A stretch of 64,000 nucleotides of DNA from JAUIET01 sp964352475 (GCA_964352475.1 CAYGSL010000018.1:16227-80226); one strand, 5' to 3'; shown: positions 35,530 to 44,597, counted from the first letter of the stretch. Program-made: numbers and translations. The notes: generated by a model from the letters alone, not told the origin.

Positions 35530-36611
35530 TGAACTTCGTTCTCATATGGAATACGGATATGAATGGTTAGGCCAGCTGAGGCCTTGTTGTCCAGCCTGAA
35601 GGATTGATTGCTGCCGTAGAGCTCCTGAAGACGTTCGCGAATATTGACCAAACCCACTCCGGATCCTGTTGGTAGTGCCTGTCCGCCCAATTCAACGCCC
35701 GGTCCATCGTCACTCATTTCTATTAAGAGATCGCCTGCGAACACACGACCTGCAATGCGTATACAGCCTCCGTCTACGCTGTTGGCAATTGCGTACTTAA
35801 TCGAATTTTCCACGATGGGCTGTAGCAACAAGCTGGGGATTAGAGCGCACTCAGCTTCGCTATCAACATCAATTTCCAGTTTCAGGCGTTCTTCGAAGCG
35901 CACTTTCTCTATGCTTAAATACAAGCGCAGTGCTTCAATTTCCTCCTTGAGGTTAATTTTCTGCATTGGATCATTGTCCAGCGAGTAACGCAGAAAGTGA
36001 CTCAGACGGGTGACCATGGTATTGGCCTGGGTGTTGTCTTTATCAAGAATCAGGGTAGAAATGGCGTTCAAGGTATTGAACAGGAAATGCGGGTTTAGCT
36101 GATAGCGTAGCATCTTCAGTTGCGCTTCATGCGCCATGGCAGATACTTTTAAGCCCCGTTCGCGTTCTTCCTGTAACAACTGGGAAAACTTTATTCCCAA
36201 ATACAGGCCGCTCCAGCAGAGCATAACGAAGTAAGCGGAGGTGATGCCTTCAATATAAAAATGCAGGTCCTTGAAGGTGCTGATCTCATGGGCTTTTTCG
36301 GGGGCGACTATTTGGTAAAAAATAGTTGATCTTGCGCCCCACCATAATAAGGACACTACGTAGGAGCCTATGAGTACAATAAGCCCAAGTTGCCAACCTG
36401 GTCGGTCCCAGTTGCGTCGATACAGTTGCCTTAGCAGCAGTGAAAGCAACATGCCGATGGTGGTGATGATTGGCAAATACAGATGATACTGTTCGGATTT
36501 GCCCCAGAACATCATGCCTATGTAAAACGACAAGCCCCAGCCTGCCCAACCGCCGATTTGCAGGCTCCAGAACTGGAATGTGTTATTGCTTAGAAGTTCT
36601 TCACGTGTCAT
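35526..36611 (-). CDS. LytS-type sensor histidine kinase
   Basis: A 361-residue membrane kinase. Four or so hydrophobic helices lie in residues 15-150. The His_kinase domain with the phospho-acceptor His is in LNPHFLFNTLNAISTL at about 194, and the ATP-binding domain has PIVENSIKYAIANS, MSDDGPGVEL and GSGVGLVNIRERL. It has no large periplasmic domain, so the signal is probably sensed within the membrane. The response-regulator gene overlaps it by ATGA. Confidence 0.94.
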   Translation of the reverse strand: MTREELLSNNTFQFWSLQIGGWAGWGLSFYIGMMFWGKSEQYHLYLPIITTIGMLLSLLLRQLYRRNWDRPGWQLGLIVLIGSYVVSLLWWGARSTIFYQIVAPEKAHEISTFKDLHFYIEGITSAYFVMLCWSGLYLGIKFSQLLQEERERGLKVSAMAHEAQLKMLRYQLNPHFLFNTLNAISTLILDKDNTQANTMVTRLSHFLRYSLDNDPMQKINLKEEIEALRLYLSIEKVRFEERLKLEIDVDSEAECALIPSLLLQPIVENSIKYAIANSVDGGCIRIAGRVFAGDLLIEMSDDGPGVELGGQALPTGSGVGLVNIRERLQELYGSNQSFRLDNKASAGLTIHIRIPYENEVQ

Positions 36612-36678
36612 ACGCGAATTATAGGCTTCTCGGGATTAGAATGTGGTGATCTTATCGCAGGAGTATGGCGACTGACCG

Positions 36679-36712
36679 CAAAATAGCGTGCTGCTTAACT
36701 TAAGCTATTTTG
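36679..36712. repeat. Small perfect inverted repeat between tpa and the LytS-type gene
   Basis: CAAAATAGC at 36679-36687 and GCTATTTTG at 36704-36712 are perfectly complementary with a 16-nt spacer holding TTAACTTAAG. It sits 68 bp upstream of the kinase start and 155 bp past the tpa stop. It may be a regulatory site of the lytSR-type operon or a weak terminator; there is no T-tract. Confidence 0.5.
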
Positions 36713-36723
36713 AATGGAGCTCC

Positions 36724-36835
36724 GGCGCAGTATGGCCTACACGCTTTCGGGACACGCCGTAAATACATCCCTGTAGGCTCGTGTTCGGGGTCCCTCCCTC
36801 ACACGGTCCCGAAAGCGTGTAGGCCATACTGCGCC
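36724..36835 (+). repeat. 112-bp structured palindromic repeat, copy 2
   Basis: Arms 36724-36753 and 36806-36835 are 30 bp each and perfectly complementary, flanking a 52-nt centre. The centre starts ACGCCGTAAA, has a hairpin TACA-TCCC-TGTA, and a second imperfect hairpin CGTGT/ACACG around GGTCCCTC. Arm length and centre length equal those of copy 1 at 34591-34702, while the arm sequences are unrelated apart from GGC at the outer and GAC at the inner end. It lies between the end of tpa and the start of the LytS-type gene. Confidence 0.92.
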
Positions 36836-36866
36836 TCAGTGCTAACCGGATGTGTGAAGGGTTAAT

Positions 36867-38255
36867 TTAATCCGCTCGCAGACTGGCGAATGCCTTGTCC
36901 AGGCTACCAACAATCGCATCAATATCGTCGCGAGTGCAGATTAGAGCAGGGCTTAGCGCAATCGTATTATTATGATCACGGAAGCTTCGATTGGTACGCC
37001 CAATCATCACGCCATTTTCAAGACAGTGCGCCGCAATTTTCATGACCAGATTTTCTTCAACCGGTTGCTTGGTCTCGCGGTCATGAACCAGTTCCATGCC
37101 GGCGAACAAGCCCTTGCCTCGCACATCACCAATCAAAGAGTATTTGTCTTTTAGTTGGTTCAGGCATGCGAGCAAGTACTCGCCCTGGCTGGTCACGTTT
37201 TCCAGCAGACCTTCGCGCTCAATAATACTCAAATTTTCAAGTGCAGCTGTGGGGCCAGACGTACAGCCGCCGAAGGTGGATACGTCGCGGAAGTAATTCA
37301 TCCGGTCACTAGGTTCATCCATAAACTCTTGAAAGACGGCGTCAGTAGTCACCGTACAGCTGATGGCTGCATAACCGGATGCAACGCCTTTTGCCATGGT
37401 TACGATGTCTGGTTGCACGCCGTAATGCTGATAGCCGAACCAGGTGCCCGTGCGTCCGAGGCCGCAGACAACTTCGTCTATATGCAATAACACATCGTAT
37501 TTTTTGCAAATGGCCTGCACCGTTTCCCAGTAAGCTTCCGGAGGTGTGATTACTCCGCCGCCCGCAGTGATTGGTTCGAGCACAAGTCCGCCCACGGTGT
37601 CTGGACCTTCGCGCAGAATGACTTCTTCAATTGCTTGTGCCGCGCGAATACCGTATTCACGACCTTGTAGCGGTTCGCCATTGGCGTCTGTGTATTGCGA
37701 TCGATACTCACAGCAATGGGGTACTTCAACAAAGCCGGGTGTGAATGGCCCGTACTGATTTTTGCGTTCAAACTGTCCGGTTGAACTCAAGGCGCTGATG
37801 GTAGTGCCGTGATAATCGCGTTCGCGAAACAGAATTTTGTGTTTTTCACCGCCGTATTTTCTATGGGCAATCTGGCGGATGATCTTGTAGGCTTTTTCGT
37901 TAGCCTCACTGCCAGAGTTAGAGAAGTACACTCTGCTCATGCCAGGCATTTTGTCGATCAGCTGCTCGGCAAATTCTGCGGCGGGTGGGTTACCTGCAGT
38001 TTGCGCGAAGTAGCAGAGCTTCTTTAATTGCGCGCCAATTGCATCGGCGATTGTCTCGCGACCGTAGCCTACATTTACGGTCCATAGTCCACCTGATGTC
38101 GCGTCGAGGTATTCTTTTCCGGTGCTGTCCCACACACGTAAACCTTTACCTTCAACAATAACCATGGGGTCTTTTTCTTCGAAGGTCTTATGTTGAGTGA
38201 GGTGGTGCCAGACGTGATCGCGATCGTGCTGGATGGTGTGTTGGCTGGCGTTCAT
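36867..38255 (-). CDS. tpa: Taurine--pyruvate aminotransferase
   Basis: A 462-residue class III aminotransferase. The N-terminus DHVWHHLTQHKTFEEKDP and YLDATSGGLWTVNVGYGRET match taurine:pyruvate aminotransferase, which turns taurine and pyruvate into sulfoacetaldehyde and alanine. PLP contacts include SGSEANEKAYK, HIDEVVCGLGRTG and the Schiff-base Lys in TMAKGVASGY. It is divergent from a TauR-type regulator, and xsc follows that regulator, so taurine is the likely substrate. A related omega-amino acid:pyruvate aminotransferase is the alternative. Alanine dehydrogenase, which regenerates pyruvate in other taurine degraders, is not in the window. Confidence 0.85.
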   Translation of the reverse strand: MNASQHTIQHDRDHVWHHLTQHKTFEEKDPMVIVEGKGLRVWDSTGKEYLDATSGGLWTVNVGYGRETIADAIGAQLKKLCYFAQTAGNPPAAEFAEQLIDKMPGMSRVYFSNSGSEANEKAYKIIRQIAHRKYGGEKHKILFRERDYHGTTISALSSTGQFERKNQYGPFTPGFVEVPHCCEYRSQYTDANGEPLQGREYGIRAAQAIEEVILREGPDTVGGLVLEPITAGGGVITPPEAYWETVQAICKKYDVLLHIDEVVCGLGRTGTWFGYQHYGVQPDIVTMAKGVASGYAAISCTVTTDAVFQEFMDEPSDRMNYFRDVSTFGGCTSGPTAALENLSIIEREGLLENVTSQGEYLLACLNQLKDKYSLIGDVRGKGLFAGMELVHDRETKQPVEENLVMKIAAHCLENGVMIGRTNRSFRDHNNTIALSPALICTRDDIDAIVGSLDKAFASLRAD

Positions 38256-38356
38256 GTCGGTACTGGTCTCGTACTGTTATATCAGTCTAATATGGTCGCT
38301 TCTGGCGTGGAGGAATTCCCCCAGTCAGGATAATATAGGCCTGTATTGGCACTACC

Positions 38357-38389
38357 GGGTAGGGCCAGATAGGGTCCGGGTATCGGTCC
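38357..38389. promoter_or_regulatory. Imperfect tandem repeats, candidate TauR operator
   Basis: Three similar units follow each other between the divergent tpa and tauR starts: GGGTAGGGCC, GATAGGGTCC (38368-38377) and GTATCGGTCC (38380-38389), with a period of 10-12 bp. MocR-type regulators such as TauR bind direct repeats in the shared promoter region. The match is imperfect and I recall no exact consensus, so this is a candidate only. Confidence 0.3.
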
Positions 38390-38432
38390 AGAATGTGGGT
38401 TAAAAGATGAATAAAAACAGACGCCTTCAGCC

Positions 38433-39905
38433 ATGAGTATCGCCCAGCTATTCCACCTGTCGCCCGGTAGTGATGTGAGTCTGCAGAAGCAGATTCGCAC
38501 GCAGATTGTGACGGCTATTCAGAACGGCCAAATACCGCATGACCGGGCATTGCCATCCAGTCGCGCTTTGGCTTCGCAGCTGGGGGTGGCGCGTAATACG
38601 GTTGTGCTGGCGTATGAACGGCTTCTGGAAGACGGCTATATATTGAGTCGCCAGCGCAGTGGCTATTTCGTCAACCCTGACACCCTGGCACACCCCTTGA
38701 TCGACCCGCAGTTACGCTTGCCGGAAGGAGGCGAACCAGATTGGGCTCAGCGTTTAAAGTCGCGGGCATCGCAATATCGCAATATCAACAAACCCAAGAA
38801 CTGGCAGGAGTATCCTTATCCGTTTATCTACGGGCATCTGGACTACGACTTGTTCCCAACCAACAACTGGCGGGAATGTTGTAAAGACGCTTTGAGTGTT
38901 GCAGCCATTAAAGAGTGGTCTAACGATCAGTTGGATCATGATGACTCGCTGTTGATTGAACAAATTCAAACGCGCCTGCTTCCGCGACGCGGCATTTGGG
39001 CGCAGCCAAATGAGATTCTTATAACGGTTGGGGCGCAGCAAGCTCTATACATGCTGCTGCGCTTGCTGCTGGATGATTCTGGTGTGATAGGTCTGGAAAA
39101 CCCGGGCTATGTAGATGTTCGTAACATTGCATTGCTGAATCGTGCGGCTGTCAAAGCACTGCCGGTAGATAACGAAGGCATGATTGTGGATTCGGGAATG
39201 GATGGCTGCGATTGTATTTACACAACGCCCAGTCACCAGTCACCAACTACTGTGACCATGCCAATACAACGGCGCTATGAGTTGCTGCAGCGAGCTGTTG
39301 AAAAGGACGTGGTGATTATCGAAGATGACTACGAGAGCGAGATTAATTTTTCGGCCAATCCTACGCCTGCGCTGAAAAGCCTGGATCAAAGCGAGCGAGT
39401 GATCTATATCGGTAGCTTGTCTAAAACCTTGGCACCAGGACTACGCATGGGTTATGTGGTCGCACCCGCTTCGGTCATTACCGAGTTGCGAGCGTTGCGA
39501 CGCCTGATGGTGCGCCATCCAGCCAGCAATAATCAGCGCGCAGTGGCGCTGTTTCTGGCCCGTGGCTATCAAGACACATTGACCCGTCAGCTGGTAAAAA
39601 CCTACCGGCAGCGTTGCAGCACCATGGTTGAAGCACTTGATCAGGAGCTGTCTGTGGCCGCCCATATGCCTGGTTTTGGCGGCTCGAGTATATGGGTGCG
39701 TGGCCCTGAAGGATTGGATGCCGATAAGCTCAAAATGGCGGCCATGGCTGAGGGTATAATAATAGAGCCCGGGGCCGTGCATTTCATTCAGGATGAGCCA
39801 CCACGGAATTTCTTCAGATTGGGTTTTTCCTCGGTGGCTGACTCAAAAATTGCCGAAGGAATTCAAGGGCTTGCAGCACTAATACCTGGTGCCATGTGCG
39901 AATGA
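38433..39905 (+). CDS. tauR: MocR/GntR-type PLP-dependent regulator, TauR-like
   Basis: A 490-residue MocR-subfamily regulator. Residues about 10-75 are a GntR winged helix (LPSSRALASQLGVARNTVVL, SRQRSGYFV). Residues about 120-485 are an aminotransferase-I-like domain that binds PLP, with the Lys in YIGSLSKTLAPGLRMGYV. TauR of Rhodobacter activates taurine catabolism by sensing taurine through PLP. The position between tpa (divergent) and xsc (103 bp downstream) makes that role likely here. Confidence 0.85.
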   Translation: MSIAQLFHLSPGSDVSLQKQIRTQIVTAIQNGQIPHDRALPSSRALASQLGVARNTVVLAYERLLEDGYILSRQRSGYFVNPDTLAHPLIDPQLRLPEGGEPDWAQRLKSRASQYRNINKPKNWQEYPYPFIYGHLDYDLFPTNNWRECCKDALSVAAIKEWSNDQLDHDDSLLIEQIQTRLLPRRGIWAQPNEILITVGAQQALYMLLRLLLDDSGVIGLENPGYVDVRNIALLNRAAVKALPVDNEGMIVDSGMDGCDCIYTTPSHQSPTTVTMPIQRRYELLQRAVEKDVVIIEDDYESEINFSANPTPALKSLDQSERVIYIGSLSKTLAPGLRMGYVVAPASVITELRALRRLMVRHPASNNQRAVALFLARGYQDTLTRQLVKTYRQRCSTMVEALDQELSVAAHMPGFGGSSIWVRGPEGLDADKLKMAAMAEGIIIEPGAVHFIQDEPPRNFFRLGFSSVADSKIAEGIQGLAALIPGAMCE

Positions 39906-40008
39906 TAATTGGACCTATCGAGCGGTGCGATTAGACGCTACTCTATGCGGCTGATTTCGCGCTGTCGCTGGCGCTACTGACATCTTCAATTAATACAGAG
40001 ACGAAACC

Positions 40009-41772
40009 ATGCCAAGAATGACCCCTAGTGAAGCCTTTGTTGAAACCATGGTGGCTCATGGTGTGACCGATATTTTCGGCATTATGGGCTCCGCTTTTAT
40101 GGACGCCATGGATATTTTCCCTCCAGCCGGAATACGCCTGATTCCCGTTGTACACGAGCAGGGTGCGGCGCACATGGCCGATGGTTATGCACGCGCTAGC
40201 GGTCGCCATGGTGTGGTGATTGGTCAAAACGGCCCAGGTATCAGTAACTGCGTAACGGCGATTGCCGCCGCTTATTGGGCACACAGTCCAGTGGTTATGA
40301 TTACTCCGGAAGCGGGCACCATGAACATGGGTTTGGGTGGTTTTCAGGAAGCTAACCAGTTGCCCATGTTCCAGGAGTTTGTTAAGTACCAGGCACACGT
40401 AGCCAATCCAAAGCGTATGGCGGAATTCACTGCTCGCTGCTTTGATCGCGCGATGTCGGAAATTGGGCCAACCCAGCTGAATATTCCACGTGATCATTTC
40501 TATGGCGACATTGACGTAGAGATTCCACAACCGCAGCGCCTGGACCGTGGCCCTGGTGGTGAGCAGTCCTTGAATGCGGCGGCAGAGTTACTGGCCAAGG
40601 CAAAAAACCCGGTGATTGTTTCCGGCGGCGGCGTGATTATGTCTGATGCCGTTGCGGAAGTGATTGCGCTGGCGGAGCGCCTTGGTGCACCGGTGGTGAA
40701 CAGTTATCAGCATAATGATTCCTTCCCCGCAAGCCATCCGCAGTGGTGCGGTTCTCTGGGTTACCAGGGCTCCAAGGCGGGCATGAAGCTGATCTCGCGT
40801 GCCGATGTTGTTTTAGTTGTGGGTTCACGGCTTGGGCCATTTGGCACGCTGCCACAACACGGTCTTGAGTACTGGCCTGAAAATGCGCAGATCATTCAAA
40901 TTGACGCAGACCACAAAATGCTGGGCCTGGTTAAGAAGATTTCCGTTGGCATCTGCGGCGATGCGAAAGCCTCCTCGCTCGCTCTTAGCGCGCGCTTGGC
41001 GCAGATGGAACTCAGCTGTGACGCAACTAAAGACGCCAGAGCTGCTGAAATGGCACAGGAAAAAGCCGACTGGGAAAAAGAACTGGACGCCTGGACTCAT
41101 GAGAAAGACGATTACAGTCTGGATATGATTGCCGAGCAAGCGGGAGAAGAAGGTAACTGGTTACATCCGCGCATGGTATTGCGTGAGCTTGAAAAAGCGA
41201 TGCCAAAAGATGTAATGGTTTCTACCGACATCGGCAACATTAATTCAGTAGCACACAGCTACTTGCGCTTCGAGCGACCACGCAGCTTTTTCGCGCCTAT
41301 GAGCTTTGGTAACTGCGGTTACGCATTGCCCACTATGATTGGTGCCAAGGCGGCAGCACCCGAAAGACCGGCCATCGCCTACGCCGGTGACGGTGCCTGG
41401 GGAATGAGCATGGGTGAAATCATGACTGCGGTTCGCGAAGACCTGCCAGTCACGGCGGTTGTGTTCCATAACCGTCAATGGGGTGCCGAGCAGAAGAACC
41501 AGGTTGAGTTCTACGGCCGTCGCTTTGTCGGTGGTTTGCTGGATAACCCAAGCTTTGCCAGCATCGGCCAGGCCATGGGTGCTGAAGGCATTGTTGTTGA
41601 CGACATTGAACAAGTGGGTAGTGCGTTGGAAACCGCGGTAGATAGGCAAATGAATGGCGGCAAAACAACGGTTATCGAAGTGATGTGTACTCGTGAACTG
41701 GGTGATCCGTTCCGACGTGATGCCTTGAGCAAGCCGGTTCGTCACCTTGAAAAATACAAAGACTACGTATGA
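40009..41772 (+). CDS. xsc: Sulfoacetaldehyde acetyltransferase
   Basis: A 587-residue thiamin-diphosphate enzyme that converts sulfoacetaldehyde and phosphate to acetyl phosphate and sulfite. The catalytic Glu is at about 50 in PVVHEQGAAHMADGYAR. The ThDP/Mg site is YAGDGAWGMSMGE then HNRQWG, and the N-terminal MTPSEAFVETMVAHGV plus MGLGGFQEANQLPMF are Xsc-specific in my judgement. It is preceded by a small gap after tauR and overlaps the CobS-like gene by ATGA. A phosphotransacetylase, often next to xsc, is missing; the acetyl phosphate must be handled elsewhere. Sulfite could go to SoeABC encoded 5 kb downstream. Confidence 0.94.
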   Translation: MPRMTPSEAFVETMVAHGVTDIFGIMGSAFMDAMDIFPPAGIRLIPVVHEQGAAHMADGYARASGRHGVVIGQNGPGISNCVTAIAAAYWAHSPVVMITPEAGTMNMGLGGFQEANQLPMFQEFVKYQAHVANPKRMAEFTARCFDRAMSEIGPTQLNIPRDHFYGDIDVEIPQPQRLDRGPGGEQSLNAAAELLAKAKNPVIVSGGGVIMSDAVAEVIALAERLGAPVVNSYQHNDSFPASHPQWCGSLGYQGSKAGMKLISRADVVLVVGSRLGPFGTLPQHGLEYWPENAQIIQIDADHKMLGLVKKISVGICGDAKASSLALSARLAQMELSCDATKDARAAEMAQEKADWEKELDAWTHEKDDYSLDMIAEQAGEEGNWLHPRMVLRELEKAMPKDVMVSTDIGNINSVAHSYLRFERPRSFFAPMSFGNCGYALPTMIGAKAAAPERPAIAYAGDGAWGMSMGEIMTAVREDLPVTAVVFHNRQWGAEQKNQVEFYGRRFVGGLLDNPSFASIGQAMGAEGIVVDDIEQVGSALETAVDRQMNGGKTTVIEVMCTRELGDPFRRDALSKPVRHLEKYKDYV

Positions 41773-42728
41773 CCGAATCTTTTCAATCGACACCTGACCA
41801 ACAGGTTTCGGTTGCCGATACATTTGGTTTTGAGTCAACGCTTCAGGTAGACGCCTTTAGCGAACGTAACGACTACGTGCCGGATATTGATCCGGCCTAT
41901 GTCTTTAATCGCGAGGTTACGCTCGCGGTGTTGTCAGGTTTTACCCATAATCGGCGAGTGCTTGTTGCAGGTTTGCATGGCACCGGAAAGTCCAGTCATA
42001 TTGAGCAGATAGCTGCGCGCTTGAACTGGCCCTGCCTGCGGGTAAACCTTGACGGTCATATCAGTCGCTTTGATTTGGTGGGCAAAGACACCATAACGCT
42101 GAAAAGCGGACAGCAAATCACTGAATTCCAGGAAGGTATTGTGCCCTGGTCATTGCAACGCCCGGTCGCCCTGGTGTTTGATGAGCTGGATGCGGCGCGC
42201 CCGGAAGTCATGTTTGTAATCCAAAGGGTGCTCGAAAGAGAAGGCAAATTCACTTTGCTGGATCAAAACAGAGTGATTACCCCGCACCCCTATTTTAGAT
42301 TGTTAGCCACATCAAATACAATAGGGCTGGGAAATCTGAATGGTCTTTACCATGGCAGTCAGTTGGGGAATCAGGCGCAAATTGATCGCTGGAATGTCGT
42401 GGCTTTGCTGGATTATCTTGAGCCCGGTGTTGAATCGGAGATTGTTTGTTCGCGAGTGCCGGAAATGGCTTCAGTGCAAGGCAGAGAGATGGTTAAGGCC
42501 ATGGTGGCATTTGCCGGTCTGACGCGAAACGGTTTCGAAGCGGGTGATTTATCTACCTTAATGTCGCCAAGAACGGTCATCGCGTGGGCAGAAAATCTGG
42601 CCGTATTTGAGCGTATCGATAGTGCGCTGCGCTATTCCTACCTGAACAAATGTGATCCTTCAGAACTGGCATTGCTCGCTGAACTTTACCAGCGTTGCTT
42701 TGACAAAGAGCTAGATGGAAGTCTCTGA
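41769..42728 (+). CDS. CobS-like AAA+ ATPase (MoxR type) coupled to xsc
   Basis: A 319-residue AAA+ ATPase very close in pattern to the cobaltochelatase subunit CobS: FGFESTLQVDAF at the N-terminus, VPDIDPAYVF, Walker A GLHGTGKS (Lys about 74), Walker B LVFDELDA (about 135-142), sensor SNTIGLGNLNGLYHGSQ and the C-terminal YLNKCDPSELALLAELYQRC. CobS with CobT remodels CobN during cobalt insertion into the corrin ring, but no cobN or other cobalamin gene is present. Instead it overlaps xsc by 4 bp and the VWA gene by 14 bp. A chaperone or activator role for a nearby enzyme, like other MoxR/VWA pairs, is inference. Confidence 0.88.
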   Translation: MTESFQSTPDQQVSVADTFGFESTLQVDAFSERNDYVPDIDPAYVFNREVTLAVLSGFTHNRRVLVAGLHGTGKSSHIEQIAARLNWPCLRVNLDGHISRFDLVGKDTITLKSGQQITEFQEGIVPWSLQRPVALVFDELDAARPEVMFVIQRVLEREGKFTLLDQNRVITPHPYFRLLATSNTIGLGNLNGLYHGSQLGNQAQIDRWNVVALLDYLEPGVESEIVCSRVPEMASVQGREMVKAMVAFAGLTRNGFEAGDLSTLMSPRTVIAWAENLAVFERIDSALRYSYLNKCDPSELALLAELYQRCFDKELDGSL

Positions 42729-44433
42729 GAGCGCTGAAAATCAAGCGCTGCTGCAACACTACAGAGAGCTTTGCGCTGCCAGCATTCGTGCTTTAGGCCA
42801 TCGGCCAGACGCCTTCTTTCAAGCCAATCAGCTCCACAGCGGCAAGCGGCTAATCAATGTACCCGCGCTGCATACGCCAATTGATAAAGATTGTGTAGAC
42901 GCCACGCAACAACGCGCATTGGCTGATGCGTATGCCGTACGTTTCACCTCGCATGATGAGGCAATGCATCTGGCGGTTCAGCCCGAATCCGACATTGAGC
43001 GTTTGCTGTTTAACATGCTTGAGCAATTGCGTTTGGAATCTGTGCCTGCGTACCATGGCATGCGCAGTAATTTACAACAGCGCTTCGCTGATTGGATAGA
43101 CGACTCGCAAGCCAGTGGTTTTACTGACAGTCATGCGGGCATATTGATTTTTACTCTCGCAGTTGCGTGTTGGACACGACTCAATGAATTGGATGTGCCA
43201 ATTGAAATCGACGGTCTGATAGAAGCAACCCGCCATGCGATTGGCGTTGAGGTGGGTGCTGCATTGCAGAAATTGCCCAGGTGTAAGCATGATCAGGAGC
43301 AGTTCGCGCAACACGCTCTTGAGATTGCTGCGGGTGTAGCGGGTATGCTGCAAGGTGAACAGAATGAAGCGGCAAATGAGGAGCAAACGCGGACAACGTT
43401 GCAAAATCTTGGTCTCGTTTTATTTGACAGTGACGCCCAATCCTCGGAGCAAATGCTGGCCGCAGATTCGGGTGCGCACAGCAGGGCCGGTATAAAGAGC
43501 GAACATCAATACAAGGTATATACCCATGAGTTCGATGAGGAAGTAGGTGCTGCCAACCTGGTCCGAGCGGAGAAACTAATTCTGCTTCGCAGGGAACTCG
43601 ATGAGCTTGTGCGGCAATCCGGCGTTAATGCTGCGCGATGCGCACACGTTTTTAGACAATTGCTTGCGGTTGAACACTTGGGTCGTTGGAACAATGCCGA
43701 AGAGTTTGGCTACCTTGACCCAACTCGCCTGAACAGCTTGGTCACTCACCCTGCCGAGCACAAAGTGTTTCGCCAGGAGCGCCTGTGGCGCCAAACTGAT
43801 TGCCATCTCACCTTATTACTCGATTGCTCCGGATCTATGAAACAGCACGCAAAAACGCTTGCTGTGTTGTGTGACCAGCTTAATCGAATACTGGGGCAAG
43901 CAGGTGTTGCTACCGAGGTGTTGGGCTTTACAACACGCAGCTGGAATGGGGGTCGACCCTTCAAACAGTGGCGAACGGCGGGTAAGCCTGCGTCACCAGG
44001 CAGACTGAATGAGCGCAGGCACATCGTGTTTAAATCAGCGACACAACAATGGAGACGAGCGCGCCCGGGTATTGCGGCCTTACTGCAAACCGAGAATTAC
44101 CGCGAAGGGTTGGACGGGGAGGCGCTGGCCTGGGCTATTGCGCGCCTCAACGACAAGCGTGAACAACGCAAAATAGTCATGCTCGTGTCGGATGGTTCGC
44201 CTATGGATACCAGCACTAACCTTGTTAATGGAGAGGATTATCTGGATAAGCACCTGAGGTCGCTTGTGCGATCAACCGATGCACAGGGTGAGGTGGCTGT
44301 TTGTGCTCTGGGTGTAGGCTTAGACTTAAGCAGCAATTTCCGACACCACTACTACCTGGACACATCGCGAGAGATTACCAACGAGACCTTGTTTGATATT
44401 GCTGGATTATTGAGCAAAGTGATGCGTACATGA
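42715..44433 (+). CDS. CobT-like VWA-domain protein, partner of the CobS-like ATPase
   Basis: A 572-residue protein with the CobT layout. The N-terminal part carries the CobT-type helical region (residues 1-240), then a short linker in place of the long acidic stretch of many CobT proteins, then a VWA domain from about 365. The MIDAS motif is DCSGS at about 370, with VSDGSPMD near 500 completing it. The segment LGFTTRSWNGGRP and EVAVCALGVGLDLSSNF are CobT-typical. It overlaps the ATPase by 14 bp. With no chelatase CobN in reach, the metal-ion-binding VWA domain may recruit another client, possibly Xsc. Confidence 0.85.
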   Translation: MEVSESAENQALLQHYRELCAASIRALGHRPDAFFQANQLHSGKRLINVPALHTPIDKDCVDATQQRALADAYAVRFTSHDEAMHLAVQPESDIERLLFNMLEQLRLESVPAYHGMRSNLQQRFADWIDDSQASGFTDSHAGILIFTLAVACWTRLNELDVPIEIDGLIEATRHAIGVEVGAALQKLPRCKHDQEQFAQHALEIAAGVAGMLQGEQNEAANEEQTRTTLQNLGLVLFDSDAQSSEQMLAADSGAHSRAGIKSEHQYKVYTHEFDEEVGAANLVRAEKLILLRRELDELVRQSGVNAARCAHVFRQLLAVEHLGRWNNAEEFGYLDPTRLNSLVTHPAEHKVFRQERLWRQTDCHLTLLLDCSGSMKQHAKTLAVLCDQLNRILGQAGVATEVLGFTTRSWNGGRPFKQWRTAGKPASPGRLNERRHIVFKSATQQWRRARPGIAALLQTENYREGLDGEALAWAIARLNDKREQRKIVMLVSDGSPMDTSTNLVNGEDYLDKHLRSLVRSTDAQGEVAVCALGVGLDLSSNFRHHYYLDTSREITNETLFDIAGLLSKVMRT

Positions 44434-44597
44434 TCGTGGCCGCATTCGTAAGATGCTGTTTTAAAACATATTTTTTCAGATCGTTGTTATATATCGGTCT
44501 GGAATATAGATAGCACTTTATATTCCAATACAAACACATTTCGCTGTCGTAGACTGAAGCTCAGTTTGGGAATTGACCTGAATGCGAGGTGATTGAT

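Noticed and set aside
34591..36835. Insertion-sequence or MITE with terminal inverted repeats around the LytSR genes
   Set aside because: The two elements have different arms, so they cannot be the paired ends of one transposon, and no transposase is present.
41769..44433. Cobalamin biosynthesis locus
   Set aside because: Only CobS- and CobT-like genes are present; no cobN or other corrin gene is in the window, and the pair is coupled to xsc.
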